Part shown: positions 49,128-59,400 of the stretch, in pieces
Layout: each line of letters begins with the position of its first letter
How positions within the stretch are numbered: position 1 is the stretch's first letter
Assembly (NCBI GenBank): GCA_029959085.1
Contig: JARWIR010000016.1
Span: 9,903,441 to 9,967,440, forward strand
DNA length: 64,000 nt
Direction of reading: 5' to 3'
DNA from: Nemophila menziesii
Lineage: Eukaryota > Streptophyta > Magnoliopsida > Boraginales > Hydrophyllaceae
Translations under genes and position numbers: made by a program
The notes under the pieces: generated by a model
Databases searched by the model: none
Told to the model about the DNA's origin: nothing
The model's input: only the letters and a program-made list of their open reading frames with translations

Positions 49128-50509
49128 TGAAAGTCCTAGAGGGGGGGTGAATAGGATTACTAAAAAGATTAATGCCTAATTAAAAAATCTTTTGGACAAT
49201 TATAAGTTTAAGAGAAAACTTCTAAGTCAACTAATTAAATCAAACTCTTATAGGATCATGCAAAGGTAAGATAGAGTTTTGATATAAAAGTATAACAAGT
49301 AAATCGTCAAACCAATATCTTAAAACTACTCTAGAAGACTATATGTTAGATATCCTAGATAAACAATATCATATAACTCAAGCTAGCATATTATCAAACA
49401 TATAGAGTACGGAAAGTAAATAGAGTAGGGATAGAAAGATACACACGATTTATAGTGGTTCGGTTTCCCTACATCCACTACCTAAGGAAGCCTCCTTAGG
49501 ATTTCAAGCTTTTCACTAAGCTTCCGTGTCTCACTTAACCGGGTCGAGAACACAATAACCTTTACAAACTCTTCGATAACACGAAGGATAAACCACTTGT
49601 GGAATCACAACACAAGGACACCAAGTATATTCCCTATACTTGAATTCTCTCTTAATCTATCTATTACAAGACCTAGACTTAAGAGGATAGCAACAAAGTG
49701 TTTAAAGGTTTGCTAATAAAAGCTTGTAACTAAAACTCCTAAAAGAGTGGATATGACTATAAGCTTGTTTACTCCTCTTGAGTGGATAGAACCTTGTAGC
49801 TTAATTGATTAACTCCTTGATAAGGATTTATAAGCTCACTAAGATTGAATTTGACTATGTATAGCACTTGACACCTTCTTGAATGATAGCAATTAAGCCC
49901 CTTAATGTTTGTAATTAGTTGGTGTAGTTGTAGCCTTCAAAGAGCTTCAATTTATAGTAGAAAATGGCTTCCAACGGTCATAAGACTTGGGTCCAACGGA
50001 TCTATTAATCTCCCAACGGATATATTTCTTATGACTTGTCTTTTGTGCAGAAAACCCTTTCTTGCGGTGTACCGCAAGATTCGTGCGGTGTACCGCGCTT
50101 CAATGGTTTGATTTTCTAGCATACTGACGGGCTAGCCTCTGCACCGCGCCCTGGTCCGCAAGCTTGGTCCGGTGTACCGCACCGGTGTACCGCGCCAAGT
50201 AACTTTGAAGGATAATGATTTGGATCAATAAATCTTCTTCACGAAAGTTGTTAGAAACATCATTCTAAGAATCTTTGAAGTTGATCACTAAAGCTAATTC
50301 TCAATATACATAAAGATAAGGTTAATAGCATTTGTATGAGAATTAGTTACTTAAGATAAAACAATAAAGTTGATCAACATGATAAAGAAAGAGCTTTTTG
50401 ATGAATTAGAGTGCAAGATAGAATGTCAATAACAATAGAAATTAGCACACTAAACACAAGAGGATTTGTCACATTAAAACAACCTATTAAGGGAGGCTAT
50501 ATGCCAACA
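49128..50509 (-). repeat. 5' LTR of the copia element
   Basis: Same length and boundaries as the other LTR, with about six single-base differences (for example G for T near 49602 and AACC...TAGC for ATTC...TGGC near 49789). Its GC-rich palindrome block is at 50058-50203. Confidence 0.93.
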
Positions 50510-50819
50510 ATGTGGTGGTAGAAGGGAAGGTTAATTGGGCGACTCGTTTGAAGGAAACATAAAGGGTAACTTGAAATTGGAGTTTCATAAGCCAATTCTT
50601 GTAGAGGGTAAGGTAGTTATAAAACCTCCACAGGAAGTGTTTGATGAAGGGTCTCAGACATGGTCAAATTTCCTTGTTGGACAGTTCATAGGTGCTGCTC
50701 CAAAATTTTTTATTTACTAACTTTGTGAGGTACCAATGGAAGGTGTTAGCCTTACCTTGTTTTTATTCCCGTTTTAATATTCGACAAATCATTCTTTAAC
50801 TAAAATTCATATGGTATTA

Positions 50820-50935
50820 TGGTGGTCCTTTGTGTGTTCTAAATAAATGCAATAAATAATCGAACCACAACCGCAAGTGTACGGTTGTGGTTCGATTATT
50901 TATTGCATTTATTTAGAACACACAAAGGACCACCA
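50820..50935. repeat. perfect 54-bp palindrome with 8-nt loop
   Basis: Arms 50820-50873 and 50882-50935 are exact reverse complements; the loop 50874-50881 is CAAGTGTA. The left arm is the minus-oriented LTR terminus; the right arm is the plus-oriented LTR end that adjoins the PBS. The centre coincides with the quasi-palindrome CCGCAAGTGTACGG, present also in the solo LTR at 59132. Confidence 0.97.
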
Positions 50936-50941
50936 AGTTTT

Positions 50942-50959
50942 TGGCGCCGCTGCCGGGGA
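50942..50959 (+). other. primer binding site, Asp tRNA type
   Basis: TGGCGCCGCTGCCGGGGA lies six bases after the LTR end (ACCACCA). It matches the aspartate-tRNA primer site common in plant Ty3 elements, with one difference (GCTGCC for GTTGCC). Confidence 0.85.
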
Positions 50960-51087
50960 CGGTAGCGTGTGACCACGGTGTTTATCCTTTAGTGATTAGT
51001 TGTATTTTTATTTTCAGTTTTACGCTTGTGTTTGTTTTATTTTTACAGGTGCTTTATTCAGGTAATGATCAAGAAATTTAATTAAAG

Positions 51088-52290
51088 ATGTATAGAGAAC
51101 ATTACCCAAATCCTGGTCCATTTGACTATTGGGAAGACTCTTCGGGACAACAACAATGGGGTATAAATTCTTACCAACAACCATATCAATACCCGCAAGA
51201 GCAAGGATGGAACAATCAATGGATCGGGAATAATCAACAACAAGAGCAACACGAGCATGAATGGAACAACCAGTGGGTTGAAAACATTCAACAACCTCCA
51301 CCTTCACCACAAATTTCCCAATTATATAGATCAGTTACAGAACTCATGAGCTTATATGAACAATCGCAGAAGTTAGCAGATGAAAGAGATTCCCGCTTGC
51401 AAAGACTGCAAAAAGAGCTAAACGAAATAGAATCCATAATTAATTCTCAGCATTCTGCCAATAGTATCAAGTCTTATGAAGATGAAAGAGATCAACCGGA
51501 AGAAATAATTGAGGAGGAGGTGTTGAAGGAAAATATTAGTTCTAGTGATATGAACACCGTGCCAATTATAAATGAAGACCACCATGTGGTTGAGGATCTT
51601 GTTAGCATAGGGGAAGAAGGAGTAGCAAAGCAAATCCTAGAAGTTATCACATAGATTGCTATTCCCAAGGTATATACACATGATCAAGATATAGAACGCA
51701 AAAAAGAAGAGGTGGAGATCGAGGTTAAAGAAAATCCAAAGAAAGAATATTATGAGGTAATAGTGGAAGATTGGGTTGAAAGTGAAGACGAATGTGAAAT
51801 GGTTGGAGAATCAATTGAAGAATTAAAGGTTAAAGATAAAATAGAAATTGAATATCCGCCACAAAAAGTTCACCAATCACCATCTCTACCACGAATCATT
51901 ATCAGAGATGAAAAATCAGAATCACCTCCACTACCACAAATGATCAATATGTTTTATACAAGCAAGGTGCCACACCGCGAGAGCAAAACGGCAAGGAGGA
52001 GCACCTACCCACCACATTTTAAAGATGAATTTGAGATTGAAACAAGGAATAAAAATAAGCTTATACCGCTGAGAACGGTTATCTACTATAATGTGGTGGA
52101 AAATGAGTTTCGTCGTGAAAATAAGAAGGCGAAACGAAGTACTTACCCACCTCCTTTTAGAGATCGATTGAATAATATTATAAGGGGGAAGGTTCTTAAG
52201 CTTTTACATCAAGGAAGAGGCGAGTTTAAGCGGAGGAACACCGCAAGGGCCTCAATACCATCTTCATGGAAGGTAACGCGTCGCACTTAA
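51088..52290 (+). pseudogene. Ty3 non-autonomous internal ORF (gag-like, Gln-rich)
   Basis: One 401-codon frame broken by a single TAG at 51652-51654. Residues 1-75 are Gln/Asn/Trp/Pro-rich (MYREHYPNPGPFDYWEDSSG, with repeated WNNQW). A coiled-coil-like segment follows (QLYRSVTELMSLYEQSQKLA). The remainder is acidic, then basic toward the C-terminus (RRENKKAKRSTYPPPFRDRL). The stop at 52288 is followed by the same post-pol block as in the 5.5-kb Ty3 element. It carries no enzyme domain, so the source element was already non-autonomous. Its role as a gag-type structural protein is inferred from position only. Confidence 0.6.
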
Positions 52291-52880
52291 AGACGTAATA
52301 AACAAAAGTGCTTCTTGGGAGACAACCCATGTTTTAAATTGCTTTCATGTCTTTTAAATTCTTAGTGTAAATTAGAGTAATGATTCTTGATTTAGTGTTT
52401 ATTAGTAAGAAATGAGGAAGGTTGGTGTTTTTGATGATTACAGGAGTGAATGTCATGAGTTTGGGGTAGTTAGAACGAAAAAGAATGAAAATTTTGGGTT
52501 CCAATACAGTAGAAACCGGGTACCCGGTTTGTAGAATGCGGGGACCCGTTTTCGGTGCTGTACCCCAGATATCAAAACTTCGGAAGATCATAACTTGATG
52601 CTCGGAAGTCGGAATTAACTTTTTCTTGAGCCTAAACCGCATAACTTTTCGAGCTCTATCCAATGGTGAAGTCAAAAAGTTCGAATGAGCAGCTAAAAGT
52701 TTCTGACCCAGCGTTTTGAGGCCCACCATTAGTTGCGTCTCATGGTTGCGTCTCCACTTAACACCATTGATGACGAACCAAAGCTCCAAAAACACTCAAA
52801 TTTCATCATCAAAACACCAAAATATCACCAATCCATCGCTCTAAACATCATCCAAACACATATCCTGGTAATTTTTTTTT
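52291..52880 (+). other. post-ORF noncoding region of the Ty3 insert
   Basis: Contains GTGCTTCTTGGGAGACAACC (52309) and, near 52515-52565, GC-rich palindromes ACCGGGTACCCGGTT and GGGGACCCGTTTTCGG. It ends about 52880 where LTR homology resumes. Confidence 0.5.
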
Positions 52881-55539
52881 TTACTATTCTCAGGATAGGA
52901 AATATGCACATACCTCCCATGCATTCCTCCTGGTAAATCTAATGCATATGATTCTAAGATGATTAAGACTAATGCGAAAATGTAAATAAATAACTTAGAC
53001 GCAAGTAAATGAAAGTAAAACGCAAGTATGAGAAAGTAGCACTTGAGATACGCAAGGATTTCATCTAACTCTTATTTATTCCATGTTTTGTTTAAAGGAC
53101 AAATTGGTAAAAAGTAATGGTCGGGATTCTAAGGTCATCCTTACCCCCGTCAGGGTGGACTAAGGAGCTACTCTTAAATGCTACAAACCCCGTCAGGGTG
53201 ATTATAGTCCATTCTTAAGTGATTAAGTTTATTTTACCCAATTGGCCATAGGATTAATTACGCTCGTCAGAGTCAAATAATTTCTATCCTACATTCATTA
53301 ATTATTTCTGTACCTAAACCCCCCGTCAAGGTGATCCAATCGCCACTAATTGGAATAGCCTAGATACTAAGACCTATGATTGGTTAATTACGTCAATTAT
53401 AGTTATTAAGAACAAATTAATGAAAAATACCTAATACCCAATTTGATTTCAATTGTAAAAATCCCAAATACAAAAGCATAGAATAAAATAGAATCAAAAT
53501 CAATCCATAATGCGATCTCAAGCACTAATTAAAATTAGCTCATAATTGGAAAAACTAAGAAAATAAATAAAAAGGAATTCATAATTGTTTTACAGAAAGG
53601 AAAATAGAAACCTAATTAGGAAGATGAATTGGCTGCAACGTGGAGATATAGACAGTCTCCAGTTCCAAGCTTCTTTTCTTCTTGACGCTCTCTTCTAATG
53701 ATGTTTTAATTTGAAGAATATAATGAGAGGTACTGAATAATGAGGTCTAAAGGCCTATTTATAGTGGTAAAAACGGATTAGGGTTTTACTTAAGGTTTAA
53801 ATGAAAATTAGAAAAGCCCAACTCCACTCTTGGCCCAAAATCCCGTAACTACTGATACACCTTCACTAAAACGGCTTTTCCCGCTTCGTTACAACTCCGA
53901 TTGACCTGAAATTAGTTGCTAAATTTCTGTAACTCGATAAGGAATGTTTTCTCTTCAAAGGTCAGCGGCTAAATCAGCTCTTAAGTGCCTCGAAATCAGC
54001 AATCTATGGCCTGGAAAACAGATTTTCAACTCTAAAAATAATATCTTCGGGATTTATCTTCAAGTCTTGACTTCATCTCGTGATCTTTGACTCTTCTTTC
54101 GGATTCCATTCCTAGCTAATATTCAAAACTTACAAACTTTTCACTAAAATACACAAGATTACGCGCAAAAGCTTAATAAATCAAAATTACTAGAAATAAA
54201 ATGGAAATTCCGGATTATTGCATTTTTAGCTTAAAAGTCTATCAAAATATTCAAATAAACACCAAAAATGATGTCTCCCAAGGGCATAAAATTAGAACAT
54301 TTAGGGAGACATCATATTACTTTTAAATGTTTTCCGAAACCCCTCATTAGATTAGTTATCTTAAAATCCTTGAACTTGAGCTTCATTAGTACAGTGGTGC
54401 GGTACACCGGACCACACCTGCGGTACACCGCAGTATCACGGACCAAAGGCGCGGTGCATAAGCTAGCCCGTCAGAAAACAAGTAAATATGCGGTACACCG
54501 GACCAAAGGCGCGGTACACCGGATCAAGGTTGCGGACCAAGTACACGGTGCATGGGGTAGCCCGTCAGTCAGCTATGAAATCAATACGTTGAGAAGTGCG
54601 GTACACCGCACCATATCCGCGGTACACCGCGAGAAAGGGTTTTCTGCACTATTAGAACAAGACAAAGCTTATATCCGTTGGAGTTAAAATCTATCCGTTA
54701 GATAGAAGCCTTTTGACCGTTGGAAGCTTATTTCAGCTATAAATTAAACCTCTTTGAAGACACAACTCATCCCTTCTATCTACCAATCTTAAGAGCAATT
54801 AATACTATCATTCAAGAAGGTTTCAAAGGAGCATTCAAGTCATATTCATTCCTCAAGCCACATAGTTTATATCCACTCTTTTAGGAGTTTAGTTACAAGC
54901 AATTATATCACCCTTAAACACTTTTCTTTTCCTCTTAATTCTTTGTAATAGATTAAGAGAGTAGTGTGAGTATAGGTTCTATACTTGGTTCCTTGTGTTG
55001 GTGATAACACAAGTGTATTTCCTTCAAGGTTTTTGAAGTGGTTGTAAAGGGTTTGTAATCTCACCCGGTTTGAAGAGTTACGGAGATTGATTGAGAATCT
55101 TGCAAATCCTAAGGAGGCTTCCTTAGGTAGTGGATGTAGGGAAACCGAACCACTATACATCGTTGTGTATCTCTCTATCCCTACACTTTTTTATCTTTCC
55201 GCACTCTATATGCTTGATAAAATGCTTATATGAATAGTTTGATAATATTGTCTTTTAGGATTATCTAGTTCTTCACTATTTAGTTTGCTAAAACAATAGG
55301 ATTCAAATTAGCTTTTAATTTTATTTACTTGAAATAAAATTAGCCGATTAATTTCCATTGTCCTATTCAACCCCCCTTCTAGGACGCATATAGAATATCA
55401 GAAGGAGATAGGAAACATTAACATCAAATCAAATGGGAAGATTTATATATTCCAGTTTGAGGATCAGAGTAACTGTATAAAGGCTTTGGAACAAATTTGG
55501 CATGTTGGTGGTAAGCCCTTATTCCTACGTGAATGGAAC

Positions 55540-55772
55540 CAGTGGCGGACTTAAGTGGGGTTTCAGGGGGATTAAGCCCACCCGGACTCCGAAATTCTTT
55601 AAAATGTATGTGTAATTTTTCCAAAAAAAAAATAATTGTCCAATTGAGCACTAAGTAATATTCATTGTTCAAATTAAACAAACAAGGTTATTAGTTTAGT
55701 GGTAGAACAATAGTATAAATCTTGAGCAGTCTAGGTTCAAGTCTTAGTGGAAGCATTTTAGGTCGCCCACTG
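55540..55772. mobile_element. hAT-like MITE
   Basis: A 233-bp element with termini CAGTGGCGGACTTA and, inverted, CAGTGGGCGACCTA. It is flanked by a perfect 8-bp duplication AATGGAAC (55532-55539 and 55773-55780), as for hAT elements. Its interior includes TTAGTTTAGTGGTAGAAC and GGTTCAAGTC, resembling A and B boxes of a tRNA gene. No coding capacity. Precise removal restores the LINE ORF1 frame. Confidence 0.92.
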
Positions 55773-56402
55773 AATGGAACGCTGAACTTTAATTTGTGAA
55801 AGTAGACATGAGTAATGTACCAATTTGGATTAGACTAAGTAATGTGCCCATGAATTTGTGGACAAAGAATGGTTTGTGATATATTTCAAGTGGAGTTGGT
55901 AAACCAGTACATATGGATTCAATAATTGAGTCAAGAACTAGATTAGGATATGCTAGAGTATGTGTGGAGGTTAATCTGAATGAGAAAGTACCTGATAGTG
56001 TATTTATGGATATAGGAAGGAGTGATTTACATGAGGTAGAAGTGGATTTTGATTGGAGGCCCTACATGCAAGAGTTTTGATCACAAAGTATGCAAGAGTG
56101 AAAAGAAAGTATGGATGCCAAAGAAAAGTACTGAAGAACAACAGATCAATGTTACACCTAAGGAAAACATTAAGGAAAATGAGAAAGAGATGAATAGACC
56201 TAAAACAGATGAGGAAACATGGAAGTATGTAACAAGGAGGTCTAAGGCCAATGAAGAGGGGAGTTGTAGTTATATTTCTCCCATTTCAGAGAAAAATTCT
56301 TTCAAAGTATTAAACAACCCACTATCAACACTTGATGAAGATGTTATGAAATTATTAAAAAGTGTTGGGGAGGATGGGGAAGATAAACCACCTGATCAAT
56401 GA

Positions 56403-59400
56403 TCTTAGGATCCAGGAATGTAAGTGGAACATGACCCTGAGGCAGATAGATGTCTCCAACTTCATGTTCACAAAGGGTGTACAGCCTACAGGTTATGTGC
56501 TTGCTTGAAACAAAGGTACAATATCAAAATGTGCAGAGGATCTTGAAGGACAGTTTTCATAACTATGATTTTGTTCATAACTATAATAAGGATCCTAAGG
56601 GAAGAGTGTGGATTTTATACAAGGCAGATGAGATCAAAATTGAGATTATTGAAGAGACTTTTCAGGCTCTTCTTGTGAAATTAACTGAAAGTGCAACTAA
56701 GACCGAGATTGTGTTGAGTGTAGTGTATGCCAGGTTTGATGAGAAAGAGAGAATGGTGTTATGGAAAGACATGATTAGGTGGAGTGAGACATACAAGACT
56801 GAGATCTCTGGATGTATAGGGATTTCAATAAGATCCTAAGGATTGAGGATAGGCTACACTATGATGATCTCAATGATTATACTATACAATTTGTTGAATG
56901 TATCGAAGAGTCTGAGCTTCATGAGCATCAAACTTGTAGGAACTTTTATACATGGAGCAATAAAAATGTTAGTAACCTCAGAGCAAGTAGGATTGATAGG
57001 TTACTTATAAATTCAGCTTGGTTTGATAGGGTACATTCAAATGTTTTGAGCCTGGCACCATCTACATCAAACCATTGTGCACTATTAGTAACTATTGGTG
57101 CACAATACACTAGAGGTCCAAGTTCATTGAAATTTTTAATATATGGGCTACTCACATTGATTTTCAGGATGTTATTAAAAATCTTGTCAGATAGATGTAC
57201 AAGGGTGTCATATGTCTATTCTTTATACAAAACAGAAGGAGGTTAAGAAGGCTCTTAAGTTGTTTAATATACAACATTTTAAGAGAACACCGCAATTTAT
57301 AAAAGTGCTCAGGGAGAGGCTAGAAGAGTTACAGAAGAAATAATGAATAGGAATGAGGATGAGATGATATTGAATGAAGAGAAGATGGCCCTACATAACT
57401 TAGAGAATGCTCTGTTATTTGAACATGAGATGATCAAACAGAAAGCAAGGGCAAATTGGGCAGACAAAAGTGACTGCAGTTCAGCCAATTATTACAAAGT
57501 CATTAAGGGTAAGCAAATTAGAAATGAGGTGAGCACTTTGGTGAATGGTGAAGGTGAAATCTTATCCACACCACAACAGACAAAGGATAAATTCATAGCA
57601 TTCTATAAAGGGTTGATTGGAACTGAGGATGCAAACCAAGAGATATGTTCAATACAAGTATTTAAGAAACTACTCAATATATCTTTGTCTGAGAACCAAA
57701 TCAACATGTTAGTGCAGCCTATAATAAATGAGGAGATAGAAGAGGCTTTAGTCTCCATAGATGAATCTAAGAGTCTTGGCCCTAATGGGTTCACTTCATG
57801 CTTCTATAAGCAAGCATAGAATATAGTGGGGGATGATTTTTGTAGAGATGTTAAGGAAGTGTTTCAAAAAATTTCTTTACATAGAGGGGTCAATGCTACT
57901 AATATAACACTTATACCAAAATTACAAACCCTTACTGATGCGAGACCGTTCAGGCCAATATCATGTGTAAATACAACTTACAAGACAGTTTCAAGTTCCT
58001 TTCTAATAGAATCAAGAAGGTATTACACTCTATTTTTTCAGCTAATCAAGCATCTTTTGTTAGTAACAAATTTATTGGAGATAATATAGTTGTTTCACAA
58101 GACATTTTACATGGATATGAGAAGGAGAACCTCACCCCTAGGTGTACGATTAATGTGGATTTACAGAAAGCATATTATAGCATTCATTGAAGTTTTTTAT
58201 TCAATATTTTAGAGTCTATGAACTTCCCTGAGAAAATGAGGAACTTGATTAAAATGTGTGTCTTTCCCAACATACTCACTTGGGATTAATGGTGAAATTG
58301 TAGAATACTTTGAAGGGAAAAGGGGACTTAAGGCAGTGGGACCCTATCTTCCCCTACCTTTTTGTAATTTGTATGCAAGTTTTTACATCTTTGTTCATAA
58401 AATTGAAAATCACTGCAACTTCTCTTATCATCCTAGGTGTGAGGAGTTGAAGCTCAATCATATCATATTTGTAGATGATTTGTTGATTTTTATGAAGTCA
58501 ACTACACAATCAGCTATGATCATTAAAGAAGGGCTTGATGTGTTTGCTAGGATGTCTGGTATGAAAATCAATCATTAGCAAAAGTTAAGTGTATTTTGGT
58601 GTACTAATGCTCAAACAAAGAAGAGTATCATTGACATTCTTAATATTAATGAAAGGTTCCTTCTAGTTAGGTACCTTGGTATACCTTTAAGCTCTAAGAA
58701 GATTAAGATAAAGGATCCTAATAGACTTATTGATAATGTTTGTAGCTATATCAACCAGTGGAGTAATAAACTCTTAACTTTTGCATGAAGGCTGAAATTA
58801 ATCAAGGTGGTATTGGTTAGTAAAGTCTTGTACTGGTGCAGAGTATTTATGCTTCTAAAAAATGTTAATTACAAACTCAACCAAAAATTATCTAGCTTCC
58901 TTTGGAGAGGTAATGGAGAGGGTGATAGGGGAGCCAGAGTGGCTTGTAATAAGGTGTGTACAAGGAAAGAAGAGGGTGGTTTAAATATACCTGATTTGGA
59001 GAATCTGAATAAGGTATGCCTACTTAGTACCTTTTGGAGAATGTATCAGAGAAAGAATAATATGTTGAGTCTCTAGGCTCATACTAATATCTTTAAGGAG
59101 GTATGCGTATGGGGTATAAAAATTAGGCAGGTGGTGGGTCCTAGGGTGTTATAAAATTAAGTGCAAAAATAAAGGAACCACTTAACCGCAAGTGTACGGT
59201 TGTCCCAAGTAATATATGATAATCAAGTTCGTTCTCAGGGACAGATTAGGTTCAACCCAAATATTAATCAAGTAGTAAGAATAATTGCTAAATAGAAAAT
59301 AAAAGATAATAATTTTTTGTTCGGTTTTTGTAAATTAAAAGATGCAAATAAAATAAAGACTAAAATTAAATTAACAGAAAGGAAATAGAGCAAATAAAAG

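Larger units (their letters stand above)
43665..50509 (-). mobile_element. non-autonomous SIRE-like Ty1/copia element
   Basis: Two 1382-bp LTRs (43665-45046 and 49128-50509) differ at about six positions, so they are about 99.6% identical and insertion was recent. The flanking duplication ATGTG is perfect (43660-43664 and 50510-50514). On the minus strand a PBS complementary to initiator methionine tRNA follows the 5' LTR, and a polypurine tract precedes the 3' LTR. The internal 4.1 kb encodes gag (48019-49103) and a 412-codon plant-transposon-protein ORF (46132-47370), with no protease, integrase, reverse transcriptase or RNase H. It would depend on a full relative for mobility. Confidence 0.92.
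50820..54314 (-). mobile_element. Ty3-group element with inverted internal region
   Basis: The perfect duplication TATTA (50815-50819 and 54315-54319) defines one insertion of 3495 bp. Plus reading starts TGGTGGTCC and ends GGGAGACATCA, as in the solo LTRs, so both termini belong to one LTR in minus orientation. The LTR is present at 50820 to about 50884 and resumes about 52881 (TATTCTCAGGATAGG, matching GTTCTCAGGGACAG of the 59132 copy). Between these lies plus-oriented sequence: an LTR 3' end, a PBS, a gag-like ORF and the post-pol block. The internal part is therefore inverted relative to the flanking LTR halves. Confidence 0.85.
50744..55400 (+). mobile_element. SIRE-like copia solo LTR carrying a nested Ty3 insertion
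   Basis: It starts TGTTAGCC and ends GAATATCA, flanked by a perfect GAAGG duplication (50739-50743 and 55401-55405). The body aligns with the reverse complement of the young copia LTR: GCGGTACACCGGACC blocks and AGCCCGTCAG (54395-54640), AGAAAGGGTTTTCTGCAC, TCCTAAGGAGGCTTCCTTAG and GGTAGTGGATGTAGGGAAAC (55120 on). It is diverged from that element and in opposite orientation. Without the Ty3 insert its length is about 1157 bp. No PBS or polypurine tract adjoins it. Confidence 0.85.
43391..56402 (+). pseudogene. LINE ORF1, interrupted by three insertions
   Basis: Begins MAPNTKKENQNNITRLIFED at 43391. The DUF4283 domain lies in two pieces: PPQEVFDEGSQTWSNFLVGQ at 50628 on, and IYIFQFEDQSNCIKALEQIW at 55441 on. 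Removing the copia solo LTR with one GAAGG copy joins them in frame. After the hAT MITE the frame resumes with NVPIWIRLSNVP and DFDWRPYM, near the position of the zinc knuckle, which is itself degraded. The Lys/Glu-rich tail ends at 56402. Stops also occur outside the insertions, for instance near 43555 and at 50563-50565. Confidence 0.75.

Noticed and set aside
50820..50935. Palindrome as a transcription terminator or viral origin
   Set aside because: Both arms are LTR ends and the right arm adjoins a tRNA primer site, so a retroelement rearrangement explains it.
54316..55383. Separate truncated copia LTR fragment next to the Ty3 insert
   Set aside because: Matching GAAGG duplications at 50739 and 55401 show it is one solo LTR split by the Ty3 insertion.
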